DNA from: Blastocladiella emersonii ATCC 22665 | Taxonomy: Eukaryota > Blastocladiomycota > Blastocladiomycetes > Blastocladiales > Blastocladiaceae | Length of the DNA: 64,000 nucleotides | Reading direction: 5' to 3' | Assembly: GCA_025594325.1 (NCBI GenBank) | Contig: JANHCV010000001.1 | Span: forward strand, 1,984,001-2,048,000 | Translations under genes and position numbers: made by a program | Notes under the pieces: generated by a model | Database searches by the model: none | Seen by the model: the letters and a program-made list of their open reading frames with translations, nothing else | Told to the model about the DNA's origin: nothing | Shown: positions 1 through 10,571 of the stretch, piece by piece | How positions within the stretch are numbered: the first letter of the stretch is position 1 | How the letters are laid out: each line of letters opens with the position of its first letter

Positions 1-3000
1 TTGTTGATCTGGACGCACATCTAAGAGACGCGAGGCGTTAGCACTGGTCCTTGATGGACACGGCTCGGCGGCAACGGCGTACCCTTCTCTTGTCGTCCTC
101 GGAGATCTCGGGCTGGTCGAGCGTCGCGTCGATCTTGGCCCGGAGCTGCTCGGCGTACAGGTCGATGGACTGGCAGTAGACGGCGCCGAGCCGGCCCATG
201 AACTTGGCCACGTACACCTTGTCGGGCCACGCGAGCTTCTTGAGCCAGTCGAGCGTCTGGTGGAAGAAGGAGAAGACGTCGAGGATCGACGACGAGTGCA
301 GGACCGTCTCGGAGATGGGCGTGAACTAGACGCGGTTGTGCGGGTGAGTGATATTCGCGCAGCGACGCGGGCTGGTGGCAGACGCACATCGTCGAGCTTG
401 ATCGCGTTGTTGACAATGTCGGTCGACTTGATGCTCGTCATGTCGAGGAACAGGAACACGAACGGCGAGAACCACCGCGAGATCTCAATGTAGTCGGCCA
501 GCCTAGACACGCGTGCGCTAGAGTCAGCTCGGCAGCCTGGCCGTCACGGCGGCGAGAGAACGTACTGGTTGTAGGGCGACACCTTCTCGGTGACGACCTT
601 CATCATGTCGTACAGCGTGAACACGAGCGGGCTCGGCAGCGCACGGCGTTGCTTCCAGCACTTGCGGCCCATTTGCGAAATGTAGTCCATCTCGAGCGCG
701 AGGTACTTGAGGTACACTTCCAGCGAGATCTGGACGTTGTCGAGGTGGTATCTACGGCGCGGCGACGCGGGATCAGTGGTGGGATCACGCGGGGGTGTGC
801 GAACGCGTACCTCTTCCACGACTTGGAAAAGTACGACTTCTCGGTGGTGAGCTCCTCGAGCAGCAGCTTGACCATCTCGAGGATGCGGCCGTACATATTG
901 GACACGACGGGGTTGGCGAGCGCGTGGAGGAGCTGGAACCGCTGGACGGCGCCGACCTGGATCATCGTGTACAGCTCGGCCGACCACGGCTTGACGTCGG
1001 GGCGCGACGACCGGAACAGCGGGTTGTCGTAGATGACGCGCAGCATGTACAGGGTCTGGTCGAGCTCGTTCTCGGGCTGGTTGTACGGGTACGCTTGCCG
1101 GTACCCCGTCACGTTGTACCGGAAGATGCCCTCCATGGACGTGAGCACGCGCAGCCACCGCTCCTTTTCGCTGCGCGAGAAGATGAGCGCGTTGGCGGAC
1201 TCGGCCTCGGCCACCGACGAGAAGGCCAGGTACAGCGGGAACAGCGTGATTGTGTGCGCCGCGTACTTGGGCAGTAGCAGCTCGACCTGCGCCACAAACC
1301 GCGACGCGTCGCTCACGCCCCACCGCAGCGCGTAGATGTACAGCAGCGCGTCCGACAGCCGCGACAACGAGTACTCGCCGTTTTGCCCCATGCCGTACGC
1401 CGTGTCGATCTCCAGGCACTTGTCGAGCAGCATGAAGTACGCCATCTCGTGGTCGAGGTCCATGTCGAGCTCCGGTTGCCGCTCGGGGCTGACAACCTTA
1501 AAGACGTGGTGCGAGTTAGTCGGGCCACGAGATCGTGGCCGCCAAGGGAACGTACAATCTCGACGCCTTTGTCGAACTTGATCGTCTCCGGGTTGCCCGT
1601 GAACTTGATGGACCGCGTTCCGAGGAACTTGTCGCTCTTCTCCTTGCCGACGGCGTCCTTGTCGTTCCACATGGAGAAGGTCACGCTGTCGCCGAGACTA
1701 GACGCGCGCGATGAGGGAGAGGACGTGGGTAAGTGGTCAGGATCGCGGTTCTGCGACGAGGAACACGGTGCACACCTCCGTACCCGAGTCGCCATCCGTC
1801 CTCGGTCTTGAACGCGACGGTGCCGTTGATGGCCAGGAACAGCTCGGCGGTCGGGCGGTTGGCCGTGATGTGGACGAGGTTCTTGGGCTGCTTGGCGTGC
1901 GCCGTGACGAACATGCCGAGCAGCTCCTTGAGCTTGGCCTGCTCGGCCTCGAGCCAGGCGCGGAACTCGTGCTCGTTCGAGTACCGCGAGGCGTTGGTCA
2001 CGTCCGTCGACAGGTCCTGGAGCCGCTGCTTGAGGCTGGCGACCGACATGCCGAGCGCGTGGTTCGTGTGGCGGTCGACGGCCATGCGGTGCTCGTTGGC
2101 GTTCCACGACATGACCGTCTTGAGCCACTCGAGCAGGCCCGACGCGTCGAGCTTGGACTCCTGCGCCCACACCATGGTCTCGGACGCGGTGCGCTCCATG
2201 GTGCTCTGGCCGTCCGTCACCTCGCGCACCATCTTCTCAAAGTACTGCCAGCAGAACCGCTCCTTGGCCTCGATGTTCTTGGGCTTGTCGCGGTCCGAAA
2301 TGTGCTCCTTGACCGTCTTCATGAAGATGCGCACAATGTCGTAGATGCGCCGCCCCACGAGCCGCTTGCCCGACTTCTCGAGCACGTTGTCGTAGAAGGT
2401 CCCCAGACACTTGCCGAGCAGCTCCTCCTCGGGGTACATCTTGGTCCGCTTTTGCAGCTGCGCGAGCACCGCCTTGGCGCGCCGCTTGAAGTCGGCGATG
2501 ACGCCGCCCGTCACGCGCGTTTTGAGCACCTACACAGAGGATCGCGCGGGTGTGTGAGACGACCATGGCCACAGTCTCCATGGCCGCGCGCGCACGAGCG
2601 TACCTCCTCAGACAGGTCGAACGGGATGTCGGTCATGGTCGAGTCGTACTTCTCAAAGTCCTTGGACGGCACCTCGGCCGCTGCTGCTGCGGGTTGCTGC
2701 TGCTCGGCCGGCTGCTGTGCCTGCTGCTTCTGCGCGGCCTTGTCGTCGGCCTTGCCGGCCTTCTTCTTGTCGTCCTTTTTATCCTCCTTGTCCTTTTTCT
2801 TGCCGAAGCCGAAGAAGCCGCCCTTTTTCTTCTTCTTGGGGTCGTCCTCGGGCTCGTCGGGGACCGCGGCCACGGCGGCCACGGCCGCGACGGGCTCGGC
2901 GGCGGCGGCCGGCTTCTTGGGCGCGATGGTGGTCAGGTCGCTGATCGAGCCCTCGGGCTCCTCCTCGCCGGCACCGTCGAACGGGAACGGGAGGAGCGCC

Positions 3001-3479
3001 GTGTGGATGGCGCATTCGTAGAATAACCGCTACACGTCGACACAGCGGGGTGAGGTCCGTTGCCGCGGTGGACTCGCGTGGGTGAGGCGTACCTTGTCGA
3101 CCTGGTACACGCGCGTGAACTCGTCCTTGAAGTTGTAGTCGTCGGCCGACGACTCGTACAGGTTGATGTTGGACTCGAGAATGTACCGCGGCAGCTGCAG
3201 GCCCGACTCGGACTGCGTGTACTGCTGCTGCGAGCGCTCGAGCGTGCGGATCTGGTCGGCGATGCGCAGGAGCTTGTGTCGGCCATGGCGGAGCACGTAG
3301 TTGCGGACACTAAGCCGAGCGATACGCCGTCAGCGATCAGGACATGGGCGTGTCGAAGAAGCTCTATCGTACATCTCCCAGAGCTCCTCGGGCGTCTTGC
3401 GGTGACCAAACACCTTGCGCTTGACCTTGAGCCCGCCGCCGAAGACCAGCGAGTCGGTGCTGCGATACTGCGACGGCAT
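1..3479 (-). CDS. Munc13/UNC13-like MUN-domain exocytosis protein, 3' end beyond left edge
   Basis: Ten exons are visible on the minus strand: 3479-3373, 3309-3093, 3029-2604, 2529-1784, 1697-1556, 1496-811, 750-566, 502-388, 325-83 and 20-1, about 962 codons with no stop. All junctions keep frame; eight of nine donors are GTACG and one GTGCG. The clearest family signal is an MHD1-like segment from about residue 840: WFSPFVFLFLD, then NNAIKLDD, then SSSILDVFSFFHQTLDWL, KKLAWPD and KFMGRLG. This follows the animal Munc13 order (WFGPCVMQWLD, VVDVFSQLNQSF, CPDPQIVGHYMRRFAK). Residues about 160-215 are a Lys/Asp-rich, low-complexity linker. Around 480-545 a beta-rich stretch (LFLAING, SVTFSMWNDKD) could be an internal C2 domain, but that is uncertain. 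Munc13 relatives (Ync13 in fission yeast) tether secretory vesicles and help SNARE assembly at the plasma membrane. The start is the first ATG, followed by SQYRSTDSLVFGGG. Confidence 0.8.
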
Positions 3480-3923
3480 GGTGGCGGTGGCCCGCGCTCA
3501 GCGTCGTGGGTTGGTGCGGATGGCGAGCGGTAGAGAGTGGAGCCGCTTCGTTTGGTTGAGGACCGTGGATTGCGCCCAGCGCGTTGCAGTTACATGGAAT
3601 GGTGCGGGTAGCAGCAGATCGGTCGCGGGAGGACCGGTCGCTTTGCGGCCTGGATGCGCTGGTACCCGGGTCGGGGCTGCCCCATCCCGCCGCCGACCCA
3701 AGCAGCGAGGCGGACGACCGAGGGCGGCGGGAGACGTGACCGCGGACTTCGGCGCGACGCGTCTCGCGCGGACACGTGATGTGAGGCACGACGCGTCTCC
3801 GCGCGAGCGCTCGCCTGCTCTTGCCGCTCACCCACTTGCGAAATCGGATCTGCACTGTCGATCATAGCTTGCTGCAAGCGCATGTAACCTGGTCATAGTG
3901 TCGACTCGAATTACCTCGGCAAG
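3480..3923. promoter_or_regulatory. divergent promoter between the Munc13-like gene and CFAP53
   Basis: These 444 bp between two divergent start codons hold no credible exon. They contain the E-box-like octamer CACGTGAT at 3773-3780, flanked by two GACGCGTCTC-type motifs at about 3755-3767 and 3789-3800. The same octamer and the ACGCGTC motif recur in other intergenic regions of this window, so they are plausible transcription-factor sites. Function is inferred only from position and recurrence. Confidence 0.45.
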
Positions 3924-5573
3924 ATGGAGGTCAGTCATGCCTCGTGAATCTCTCCCTCTCCACCTGTATCTCACGCAATCCCGCGTGGCTGTAGCGTGGA
4001 GACAGCTACGTCTACTCACACGTCCCGCTGCCGACCACGGGCAAGCGCGGCAGCGGTGGCGGCGGGAGCAGCAGTGGCAGGGCCGCGCTCGGCCGGTCGG
4101 ACCACCTGATCGCCGCCCGCCAGCGCGCCGAGAACACGCGCGAGCTCAACCAGGCGCAGAAGAACTACTATGAGCGCACCACCATGCACGCGCGGTTCGA
4201 GGAGGAGGCCGAGGCGTCGATCCGCCGCCGCGCCGTCCCGCGCCGCGTCGCCGCGTGGCGCCAGGCCGACGCCGCCATGGTCGAGGCCCGCCGCGACCGC
4301 CTCCGCGAGCTCTACGACGCCGACTCGGCGCGCTGGCGCACCGAGCTCCTCGCTCTCGAGTCAACGCCGCAGTCGCGCGTCGAGGGGATGCGCGCGCGGG
4401 TCGCCGAGCTCAAGGCTAAGCGCGAAGAGGAGCGGCTGCGGGTCGTTGCCGACAAACTCGAGGAGCACCGACGGTTCGCATTCGCATCCCACCGACTTGT
4501 CGAGACGATGAACTAACCGTTTCGACGCGTGTAGCATCAACTGCGACGAACTGCGCGCCGTGCGCACCCGCGAGATGGTGTACGCCGTGACCGCGTCGCG
4601 CGCCGAGCAGGTCCAGGAGAAGGCGGAGCGGCAAGCCCGCGAGCGCGCCGAGAGCGCGGCGCTTGACGCCGCGTGGGAGGAGCAGCGGCTCAAGGACGCG
4701 GCCAAGGACGAGGCAGCCCGCCTGCGCCGCCGCGCTGCCGACCGCGCACAGGTGCGTGCTTTCGAGGCGCAGATCGCTGCGCTCGCCGAGGCCAAGAAGC
4801 GCGAGCAGAAGCTCGAGCAGGACTACGCCGAGTTTCTCAAGCAGGCGCTCGCCGTGCAGCAGGTCAAGGAGGAGCACCACCGGGCGAGGCAGCAGGCCGA
4901 GGCGCGTGCGGCGCGCCAGGAGCTCGAGCAGGCGAACCGCGAGCGCGCCGCGCAGCGCGCGCGCGAGGTGCAGCAGGCGCTCGAGCAGGATCTCAAGTGG
5001 ATCCAGTCGCTGCTCGACCTCGACGACGCCGAGAAGGAGGCCGAGTCGGAGCGCAAGACGGCGCTGCGCCGCGAGCTGCTCGAGTTCCGCGACACGGTCC
5101 TGGCGCAGCGCGCCGCCGAGGCCGCGCGCGTCCGCGAGCTCGACCGCGTGTTCGCCGCCGACGCCGAGCGCACGTGGCGCGCGCGCGCCGCCAAGTGGGC
5201 CGCCGAGCAGAAGGCCCGCGAGAAGCTCATGGCCGAGGTCATCCGGTCGCGCGAAGAACAGCTCGCCATGCGCGCCGAGCAGGCCCGCCGCGAGCTCCAG
5301 GACCAGCGCGCCGAGCGCGAGGCCCTCGAGTGGGCTGTCGCCCAGGTCAAGCGCGGCGAGGACGAGATGCGCGCACGCGCCCACCGCGAGCAGCAGGAGT
5401 ACCACGAGGTGCTCAAGGCCCAGATCGTCGAGAAGCACGAGCGGCGCCTCGACGACATGGACCGCGAGCACCAGGACAGCGAGCGCCGCCGTGCCGCCGA
5501 GGCCGAGTACCAGGCGTGGCTCCAACGCGAGCTCGCGCGGCCCGCGTCCGTAAGGGCAGGCACCCGGCCGTGA
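3924..5573 (+). CDS. CFAP53: CFAP53 (CCDC11) axonemal microtubule inner protein
   Basis: Exons 3924-3929, 3995-4473 and 4535-5573 give 507 residues, close to the 514 of human CFAP53. The first exon is only ATG GAG; exon 2 then opens with RGDSYVYSHVPLP. Nearly the whole protein is charged coiled coil. It follows CFAP53 along its length: KLEEHRRINCDELR matches the family's KLDQQFRERCEELR, and DRVFAADAERTWRARAAKW followed by AREKLMAEVIRSREEQ matches the region before QLVDEVMCTRK. In other organisms CFAP53 lies inside the A-tubule of doublet microtubules and helps anchor outer dynein arm docking. It is found in species with motile cilia, so its presence is evidence of a flagellum. The exon 2-3 junction (donor GTTCG, branch CTAAC, acceptor GTGTAG) is supported by continuity of the family motif across it. 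The 6-nt first exon is the least certain part. Confidence 0.86.
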
Positions 5574-5618
5574 ATCGGTGATCTGATGATGGTCGTGTAT
5601 GGTCGCGTTCTGTACATT

Positions 5619-5650
5619 TGTCTCCATGTCTCCATGTCTCCATGTCTCCA
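5619..5650 (+). repeat. 8-bp tandem repeat (TGTCTCCA x4)
   Basis: Four perfect tandem copies of TGTCTCCA lie 46 bp after the CFAP53 stop codon, probably in its 3' UTR or the spacer before the next gene. It is a short microsatellite with no visible coding role. Confidence 0.9.
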
Positions 5651-5673
5651 ACTTTGCATGTGAGGGACGGCGT

Positions 5674-5691
5674 GACGCGTCGCGACGCGTC
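5674..5691. promoter_or_regulatory. 18-bp perfect palindrome GACGCGTCGCGACGCGTC
   Basis: This sequence equals its own reverse complement over 18 bp and contains two ACGCGT hexamers. It lies 75 bp before the ATG of the next plus-strand gene. Close relatives occur near 19030-19050 and 43413-43430, both in front of start codons, so a dimeric transcription-factor site is plausible. ACGCGT is also the core of the yeast MCB element bound by MBF; whether an MBF-like factor acts here is inference. Confidence 0.5.
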
Positions 5692-5765
5692 GCTGTGTTT
5701 GAAGATCTCTCGAGAGTCATGCCAGTTCGTCGTCCTGTACGTTCATCTAGAGCTCAAGTATCACC

Positions 5766-7228
5766 ATGGCATCTCTTCGAGTACCGCTTGCAACGGGCTC
5801 ACCAAAACCGAAACGCAAGGCCGTCGGCACGACGCGTACGCGCTGCTCAAGAAGCCGCGACCCCGCGTTGCCTCATCTTGGCCTCTTGTTTAGAGCCGCT
5901 CGAGGGCGCTCGGACCGCGACGCTCGGCTCGGGCGGCGTCGGTGCAAAACGCGGGCTGCCGACCACCGGGTCGGGCAAGTCGAGTGCCGCCGCATCGACG
6001 CAAGGCCTCGCCGTCCGCCCCGCCTCCCCGAGTGCGGCGCGCTCGGGTTCACCGAGTCACCGCATGGCTGACACGTCGGGCTTCGCGCTTGGATCTACGC
6101 TGCTGAGCGAGGGGGGCATCTCGGGCTCGTTCCTGGGGCTCAGCATGGGCTCGCTCGGGTCGCGCATGGACCTCGGGTACCTGTTCCCCGGCCGCCAGGC
6201 GTCGTCGAACCGCGCGCCGCCCGAGATGGAGCAGCTCAAGACCATGCACCGCCAGCTCAACGAGGAGATTGAGAAGCTGGACACCGAGCAGAGCGGTGCG
6301 ATCCGCGGCTGGGAGGGGCACGGCCGTCAGCGCTGAAGCTCCTCGCTCCTCGTGTAGAGCACATCCGCAAGGTCTTCTACTGGTGGCGGCGCGACCACAT
6401 GGCGACCGAGGGCAAGATCCGTGACGCCGTGGCCAAGGCGCTGCACGACGCGCAGTTCCACGACAAGTGCAAGGCGACCGAGAGCAAGCTGCGCAACGAC
6501 CTCGCGCTGCTCGTGCACGAGATGAGCGACCTCACGTCCAGCAACGGGCACTTGCAGGAGCAAATTCGGCTGCTTCGCCGCGAGCGCGACATCGAGGAGT
6601 CGCTCAACCGCACCGCCGTCGAGGAGATGGCCCGCCGCAAGCGACAGCACGACAAGATGATGGCCGAGTCGAAAGCGTACGTCGTCTTCGCAGCGGTTTT
6701 CTGATATGGTGGCTGACCCAATCTTCGCGTAGCGCGTCGAGCGAGCCCAACGGCCCCGACGTGTCCGAGCTCATGGGCGGCGACCTCGAGTCCGTGGTCC
6801 GGACCTGGATCTCGCACAACCGCGGCGCACAGCCCGAGGACGTGGACGACGAGGCCGTGGCCGAGGCCCTGATGGACGCGCTGGCCGCCATCGAGGCTCG
6901 GACGGCCGCGAAACCAGCGTGGACTCCACCTGAACCGGCGTCAAGTCGGCCATCAAGCGGCGGTCGCCGAACATCAGCTGGCGGCTTACCACCGCCGTCG
7001 CTGCTCGTCCGCGGACCCGACGACCGACCTCCGATATTCGCGCCCGAGGCGAGGCCGCCACCGTCGCTTCCGCCACGCGCCGGGTTCGCTGCGGTCCCCG
7101 CCAAGGAGTCGGACCGCCTCGTGCCCATGTTCCCGGGCCCGCAAAGGAGCGCGGGGCCTGCGCGGAGCATGGCGACTTCGGGCCCTGCAGCGCCAGGGTT
7201 TGATCTGTTCATATCCGGTAAACACTGA
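5766..7228 (+). CDS. orphan coiled-coil protein, possible cilium/basal-body factor
   Basis: Exons 5766-5835, 5894-6295, 6358-6676 and 6733-7228 join in frame to 428 residues (donors GTACG, GTGCG, GTACG). Residues about 1-120 are basic and Ser/Gly/Leu-rich. Residues about 130-265 form a coiled coil that starts with MEQLKTMHRQLNEEIEKLD, passes through an aromatic patch HIRKVFYWWRRDHM, and ends with RRKRQHDKMMAES. The rest is acidic, then Pro-rich and disordered. I do not recognise the family. It lies directly downstream of CFAP53 on the same strand, and its coiled-coil/WW arrangement resembles small ciliary coiled-coil proteins, but no specific assignment is justified. The exon 1-2 junction is the weakest; a start further downstream in exon 2 (for example MADTSGFALGS) is possible. 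Confidence 0.65.
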
Positions 7229-7327
7229 TTGTGACGACGAGAGCATGGGTTGGGAGTGAGGCAGGCGTGGCCGTGGTCATCGCTCGAGGTCGATGGCTGC
7301 TCGCGCTCCCTGAACGCGACCCCTCCC

Positions 7328-7999
7328 ATGAATGTAACTACGACAACTACATGTAACTCAATGCAACCGCAAGGACTTGAGCTTGAACTGCAGGACGCCT
7401 TCTTTGGCAAGGACTCGCCCGTAGCGGGACTCGTGGAGGGGGCCGCGTTGTTCCTCGCGCCGATCCGGCCAGAGACCTCGCCCTTCTGCGCGTTCGGTCC
7501 GCTCTTTGACAATGATACGGAGAACGAAAGGCCTATGAGCGCGGCCGACGTATTCCCGATCCTCGCGTACCTGCGGGCGGGAGGAGGGGTGGTGGGGACG
7601 CCCGATGAGCGCGCACAGCTCTCGCTAGATCGTACACGTTGCTCCCTTTGACGGCTCAGGCGACGTCGCGTTGACAAGCTTTGCTCGCTCGATGCAGGAT
7701 TCTCGCTTTGCGTCGGAGGCGACGAGCGGCCCGTGTTCCACGTCGTTCAGTCCGACTGGAACTGGTACGCCGTCCTTCCGACGTGTTCTTGCGCGGATTC
7801 TCACTGTTCTACGCGCTGCAGGTTGCTCGGCGTCACGCGGTGCCGCGCCCACTACGCGCTGGTCGCAGAAACCGGGATCGGCGCCCTCGTCGTCGTGTGG
7901 CGACCCAAGGCGGGCGAGTCGCGTCTCGCTGCCGCGGGACCGAGCCGCGTCCTGGCCACGGCGCTCAAGGTCGTGCAGCGGTTGTGCGCTCCGTTATGA
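7328..7999 (+). CDS. small orphan protein (about 182 residues)
   Basis: Exons 7328-7631, 7698-7764 and 7822-7999 give 182 residues. The second intron (7765-7821, donor GTACG) is 57 bp, so retaining it also keeps frame and would add 19 residues with several cysteines. I favour splicing because the donor is the commonest type here. The first ATG is followed by a Thr run; a second in-frame ATG at 7361 (MQPQGLELELQDAFFG) may be the true start. Visible features are a short acidic first half, then a beta-rich stretch, RPVFHVVQSDWNW followed by HYALVAETGIGALVVVWRP, suggesting a small alpha/beta fold. No family is recognised. It ends 78 bp from the convergent PH-domain gene. Confidence 0.5.
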
Positions 8000-8077
8000 A
8001 AACCAGTTCGTGTACAGACAATTGATTCAGGGGGCAATACAGACAAACTCAACAAAGAAACACGCCCAACGTACTTC

Positions 8078-10087
8078 TTACTCCTCGATCGCCATCGCCG
8101 AGTCGCGCTGAGGCGCGTCGGAGGCCGCGCCCTTGAGCATCGCCGAGGCCGCCGTCGGTGTCCGCGGGGACATGAGGCCTGAGTCGTTGCTGACCATGCT
8201 GACGCCGCGCATCGCCGGGTTAGACGCCTCGCCGACCGACGCACTCGGGAGCGCCGCCGTCAGCGCCGCGAGCTTGCGCTCAAACTCGTCGAGCATCGCG
8301 AGCTTGTCGGCGGGCAGCTCCGCGTCCTGGTTCGCCAGCGTCACGGGCCGGCGCGGCGACCGCGACCGGGACCGCGCCGAGCGCAGGTCGAGCGGCGGCA
8401 CCACGCGGTCCGGGCGCGACGAGACGCGGCCTTGGCCCGCAGGGGGCGGAGGCGGGAGCGAGCCCGGCGGATGCAGACTGGCGGCTGCGTGCGGAGGCGG
8501 CGGGGGAAGCGAGCTCGGCGCGGCGTGCATCGGCGGCGGTGGTGGGAGCGACGGCAGCGCGGCCATGGGCGCGGGAACGAGCGGCGGCGGCGGGATCGCG
8601 AGCTTCATGGCCTCGGCCCGCGACAGCTGCACGGTGCGCCGGCGCGACCCGTTCGCGCTCGCCGTGCTCAGCGAGCTCTCGGTCGGCGACAGCGGCGACG
8701 CGGTCCAGTGCCCGGCGGGCGCCGACACGGTCGAGTGGCGGTCGAGGTCCAGGTGCGCGGCGCTCGCCGGGTGCGACGGGAGCGACGCGTGGCGCGTGCC
8801 CGCGGCGATCGCGCCTGGGTGCGCGCCGCGCGGAGGTGGCACGGCGACGAGCGGCGAGGCCAGCGGCGTCGACGACGTGGTCGTGTAGCCCGAGTCGCGC
8901 CCGCTGAGGGTTGGCTTGCCGAGGAAGGGCGAGGTGGAGCCCGCAGACGCGGCGGCGGCGGCAGCAGCCGCAGCGCTCGGCGTTGAAAGACTCTTGAGCG
9001 AGTTGGTGACGGAGCTGGTGCGCGGGCGAGGTGGGCTCGGCGGGGCCGAGTCGCCGCCCATCGGACCGGCGCCGTAGTAGTCGAGCGGGTCATCCTCGTC
9101 GTCCTCGGTCTCATCGCCGCCCTCGGCGGCACCGTGGATCGCCTCCGTGACGACAGCCGGTGGCGCGGCGAGCGCCTCGGCCTGCTGCTGGCGCTGGCGG
9201 AGCGAGGCCATGTCGGGCGTGGCGGGCATGAGCGAGTGGTTGTCGTGCAGCTCGAGGTCGGGGAGCGTCGGGGCCACGAAGCTAGCGGGTGGCGCGAGGT
9301 CGGGCTCGGCGGCCTTGGCCATGGCGGGCCGCGGCTCGTCCTCGTCGTCGGACGACATGAGCAGCGCATCCTCCTCGCGGCGGCGGCGCTCGGCGTACGT
9401 CGGCTCGGCGAGCCCGCGGGCGGCACGCGCCTCGCTCCGCGCGCCGGCAATGATCTTCTTGAGGTCCTGCACCCACATGTCGAGCGTCCACGCGTCCTCG
9501 AAGGTGCACCACAGGTGGTCCTCGCGCTCGCCGCCCGAGCTCGAGCCGACGTGCAGCTGCAGCTTGGCGGGGTCGGGCTGCGACACGAAGGCGCGCTCGT
9601 TGAGAAACATCTCGCCGACGAGCTCCTTGCGGTCGCGGTGCTTGTAGTAGCAGATGCGGCCCGACGTGAACAGCACCACGTACCGGCGCTTGCTCGTGGC
9701 GCCGCCCGTGAACCGCGACAGGAGGCGGCCCGTGTTCGCGGCGGCCGCCGAGTCCGTGGCCGTCAGAAGGTAGTGCTGCAGGACAATCGGGTCCGGGTCC
9801 GACGACACGGTGCCCGTCAGCGAGCGCGCCGACGACGACGCGCCGTGGCCGCCGTGGGCGTGGGCGTGGCCGTGGCCGGAACGGTGCCGCGAGCCCGACC
9901 CGTCCGAGCGCACCGATTGCGTATCGGAGTGCGACGAGCTCAGGCGGCCATGGTGCTGGGGCAGGTCAGCGGCGTGCATAGTGGGTGGCGCGGGCGATGC
10001 ACCACGGCCGCGGCTCCGCGAGCGGGCGGCCCGGGGCGCTGGAGGCGCGGCAGTAGGGAAGTTGGTGGCGCCGAGCGGGAAGGCCAT
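8078..10087 (-). CDS. PH-domain protein with long disordered tail
   Basis: A single exon encodes 669 residues. Residues 1-95 are Ser/Arg/His-rich. Residues about 100-218 look like a pleckstrin-homology domain: strand-rich IVLQHYLLTA, SKRRYVVLFTSGRICYYKHRD, GEMFLNERAFV, LWCTFEDAWTLDMWVQDL, with the conserved Trp in the C-terminal helix. PH domains usually bind phosphoinositides or proteins at membranes. The remaining 450 residues are low complexity: acidic patches (SSDDEDE), an Ala run, PPPP-rich segments that could bind SH3 or EVH1 domains, and an RSARSRSRSPRR motif near the end, followed by a short helix with ADKLAMLDEFERKLAAL. The specific function is unknown. No intron is needed. Confidence 0.78.
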   Translation of the reverse strand: MAFPLGATNFPTAAPPAPRAARSRSRGRGASPAPPTMHAADLPQHHGRLSSSHSDTQSVRSDGSGSRHRSGHGHAHAHGGHGASSSARSLTGTVSSDPDPIVLQHYLLTATDSAAAANTGRLLSRFTGGATSKRRYVVLFTSGRICYYKHRDRKELVGEMFLNERAFVSQPDPAKLQLHVGSSSGGEREDHLWCTFEDAWTLDMWVQDLKKIIAGARSEARAARGLAEPTYAERRRREEDALLMSSDDEDEPRPAMAKAAEPDLAPPASFVAPTLPDLELHDNHSLMPATPDMASLRQRQQQAEALAAPPAVVTEAIHGAAEGGDETEDDEDDPLDYYGAGPMGGDSAPPSPPRPRTSSVTNSLKSLSTPSAAAAAAAAASAGSTSPFLGKPTLSGRDSGYTTTSSTPLASPLVAVPPPRGAHPGAIAAGTRHASLPSHPASAAHLDLDRHSTVSAPAGHWTASPLSPTESSLSTASANGSRRRTVQLSRAEAMKLAIPPPPLVPAPMAALPSLPPPPPMHAAPSSLPPPPPHAAASLHPPGSLPPPPPAGQGRVSSRPDRVVPPLDLRSARSRSRSPRRPVTLANQDAELPADKLAMLDEFERKLAALTAALPSASVGEASNPAMRGVSMVSNDSGLMSPRTPTAASAMLKGAASDAPQRDSAMAIEE

Positions 10088-10352
10088 GGCGATGATGGGG
10101 ATGAATGTGCGTGGGTTGCGAGGGAGCGGGGGCGGGATGCGAGGTGTGAAGAGCGGGCGGGCGAGGAGGACCCGGAGCGAAGAAGGTTCGTCTACGACAA
10201 CTCTCTGTGGACGTGCAAGCGAGGGGTCCAGTTAGCGCAATGCGGGCGCGACGGTCAAGAGTGGGCGGGCCGTGAATCGGTAGAACAGGGGAACAACGGG
10301 TGGAGCGCAATCAATCGGGCTACGCCCACGGCCAAGTCGGTGGCTCGGGCGC

Positions 10353-10571
10353 TCAGCAGACGCGATTGTTCGCCGTGAACGACGAGCATGCGCCAAGCGA
10401 CGGCCGGCGTAGTGGCGCCGCAAGACGGTGGGAGTCAGCGCTGCGCCACCGGGCCAATGTCAGCCCGCACGGCACGCACAGCGACTTGATGGCCGAGCCA
10501 ATCGCACTGCCGTTGTCCTCGACGAGCCTGGCACCACTGAAGGTTCCGGTGGCGGTGGCGGAGGCATCCAT
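10353..10571 (-). CDS. possible small ORF (72 residues), doubtful
   Basis: An ATG in good context (GAGGCCATGG) opens a 72-codon frame. Its first half uses GC-ending codons like real genes here (SGARLVEDNGSAIGSAIKSL), but the second half looks random. A donor-like GTGCG follows the SL codons, so this could be the first exon of a small spliced gene or simply 5' leader of the PH-domain gene. No family is recognised. Confidence 0.2.
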   Translation of the reverse strand: MDASATATGTFSGARLVEDNGSAIGSAIKSLCVPCGLTLARWRSADSHRLAAPLRRPSLGACSSFTANNRVC

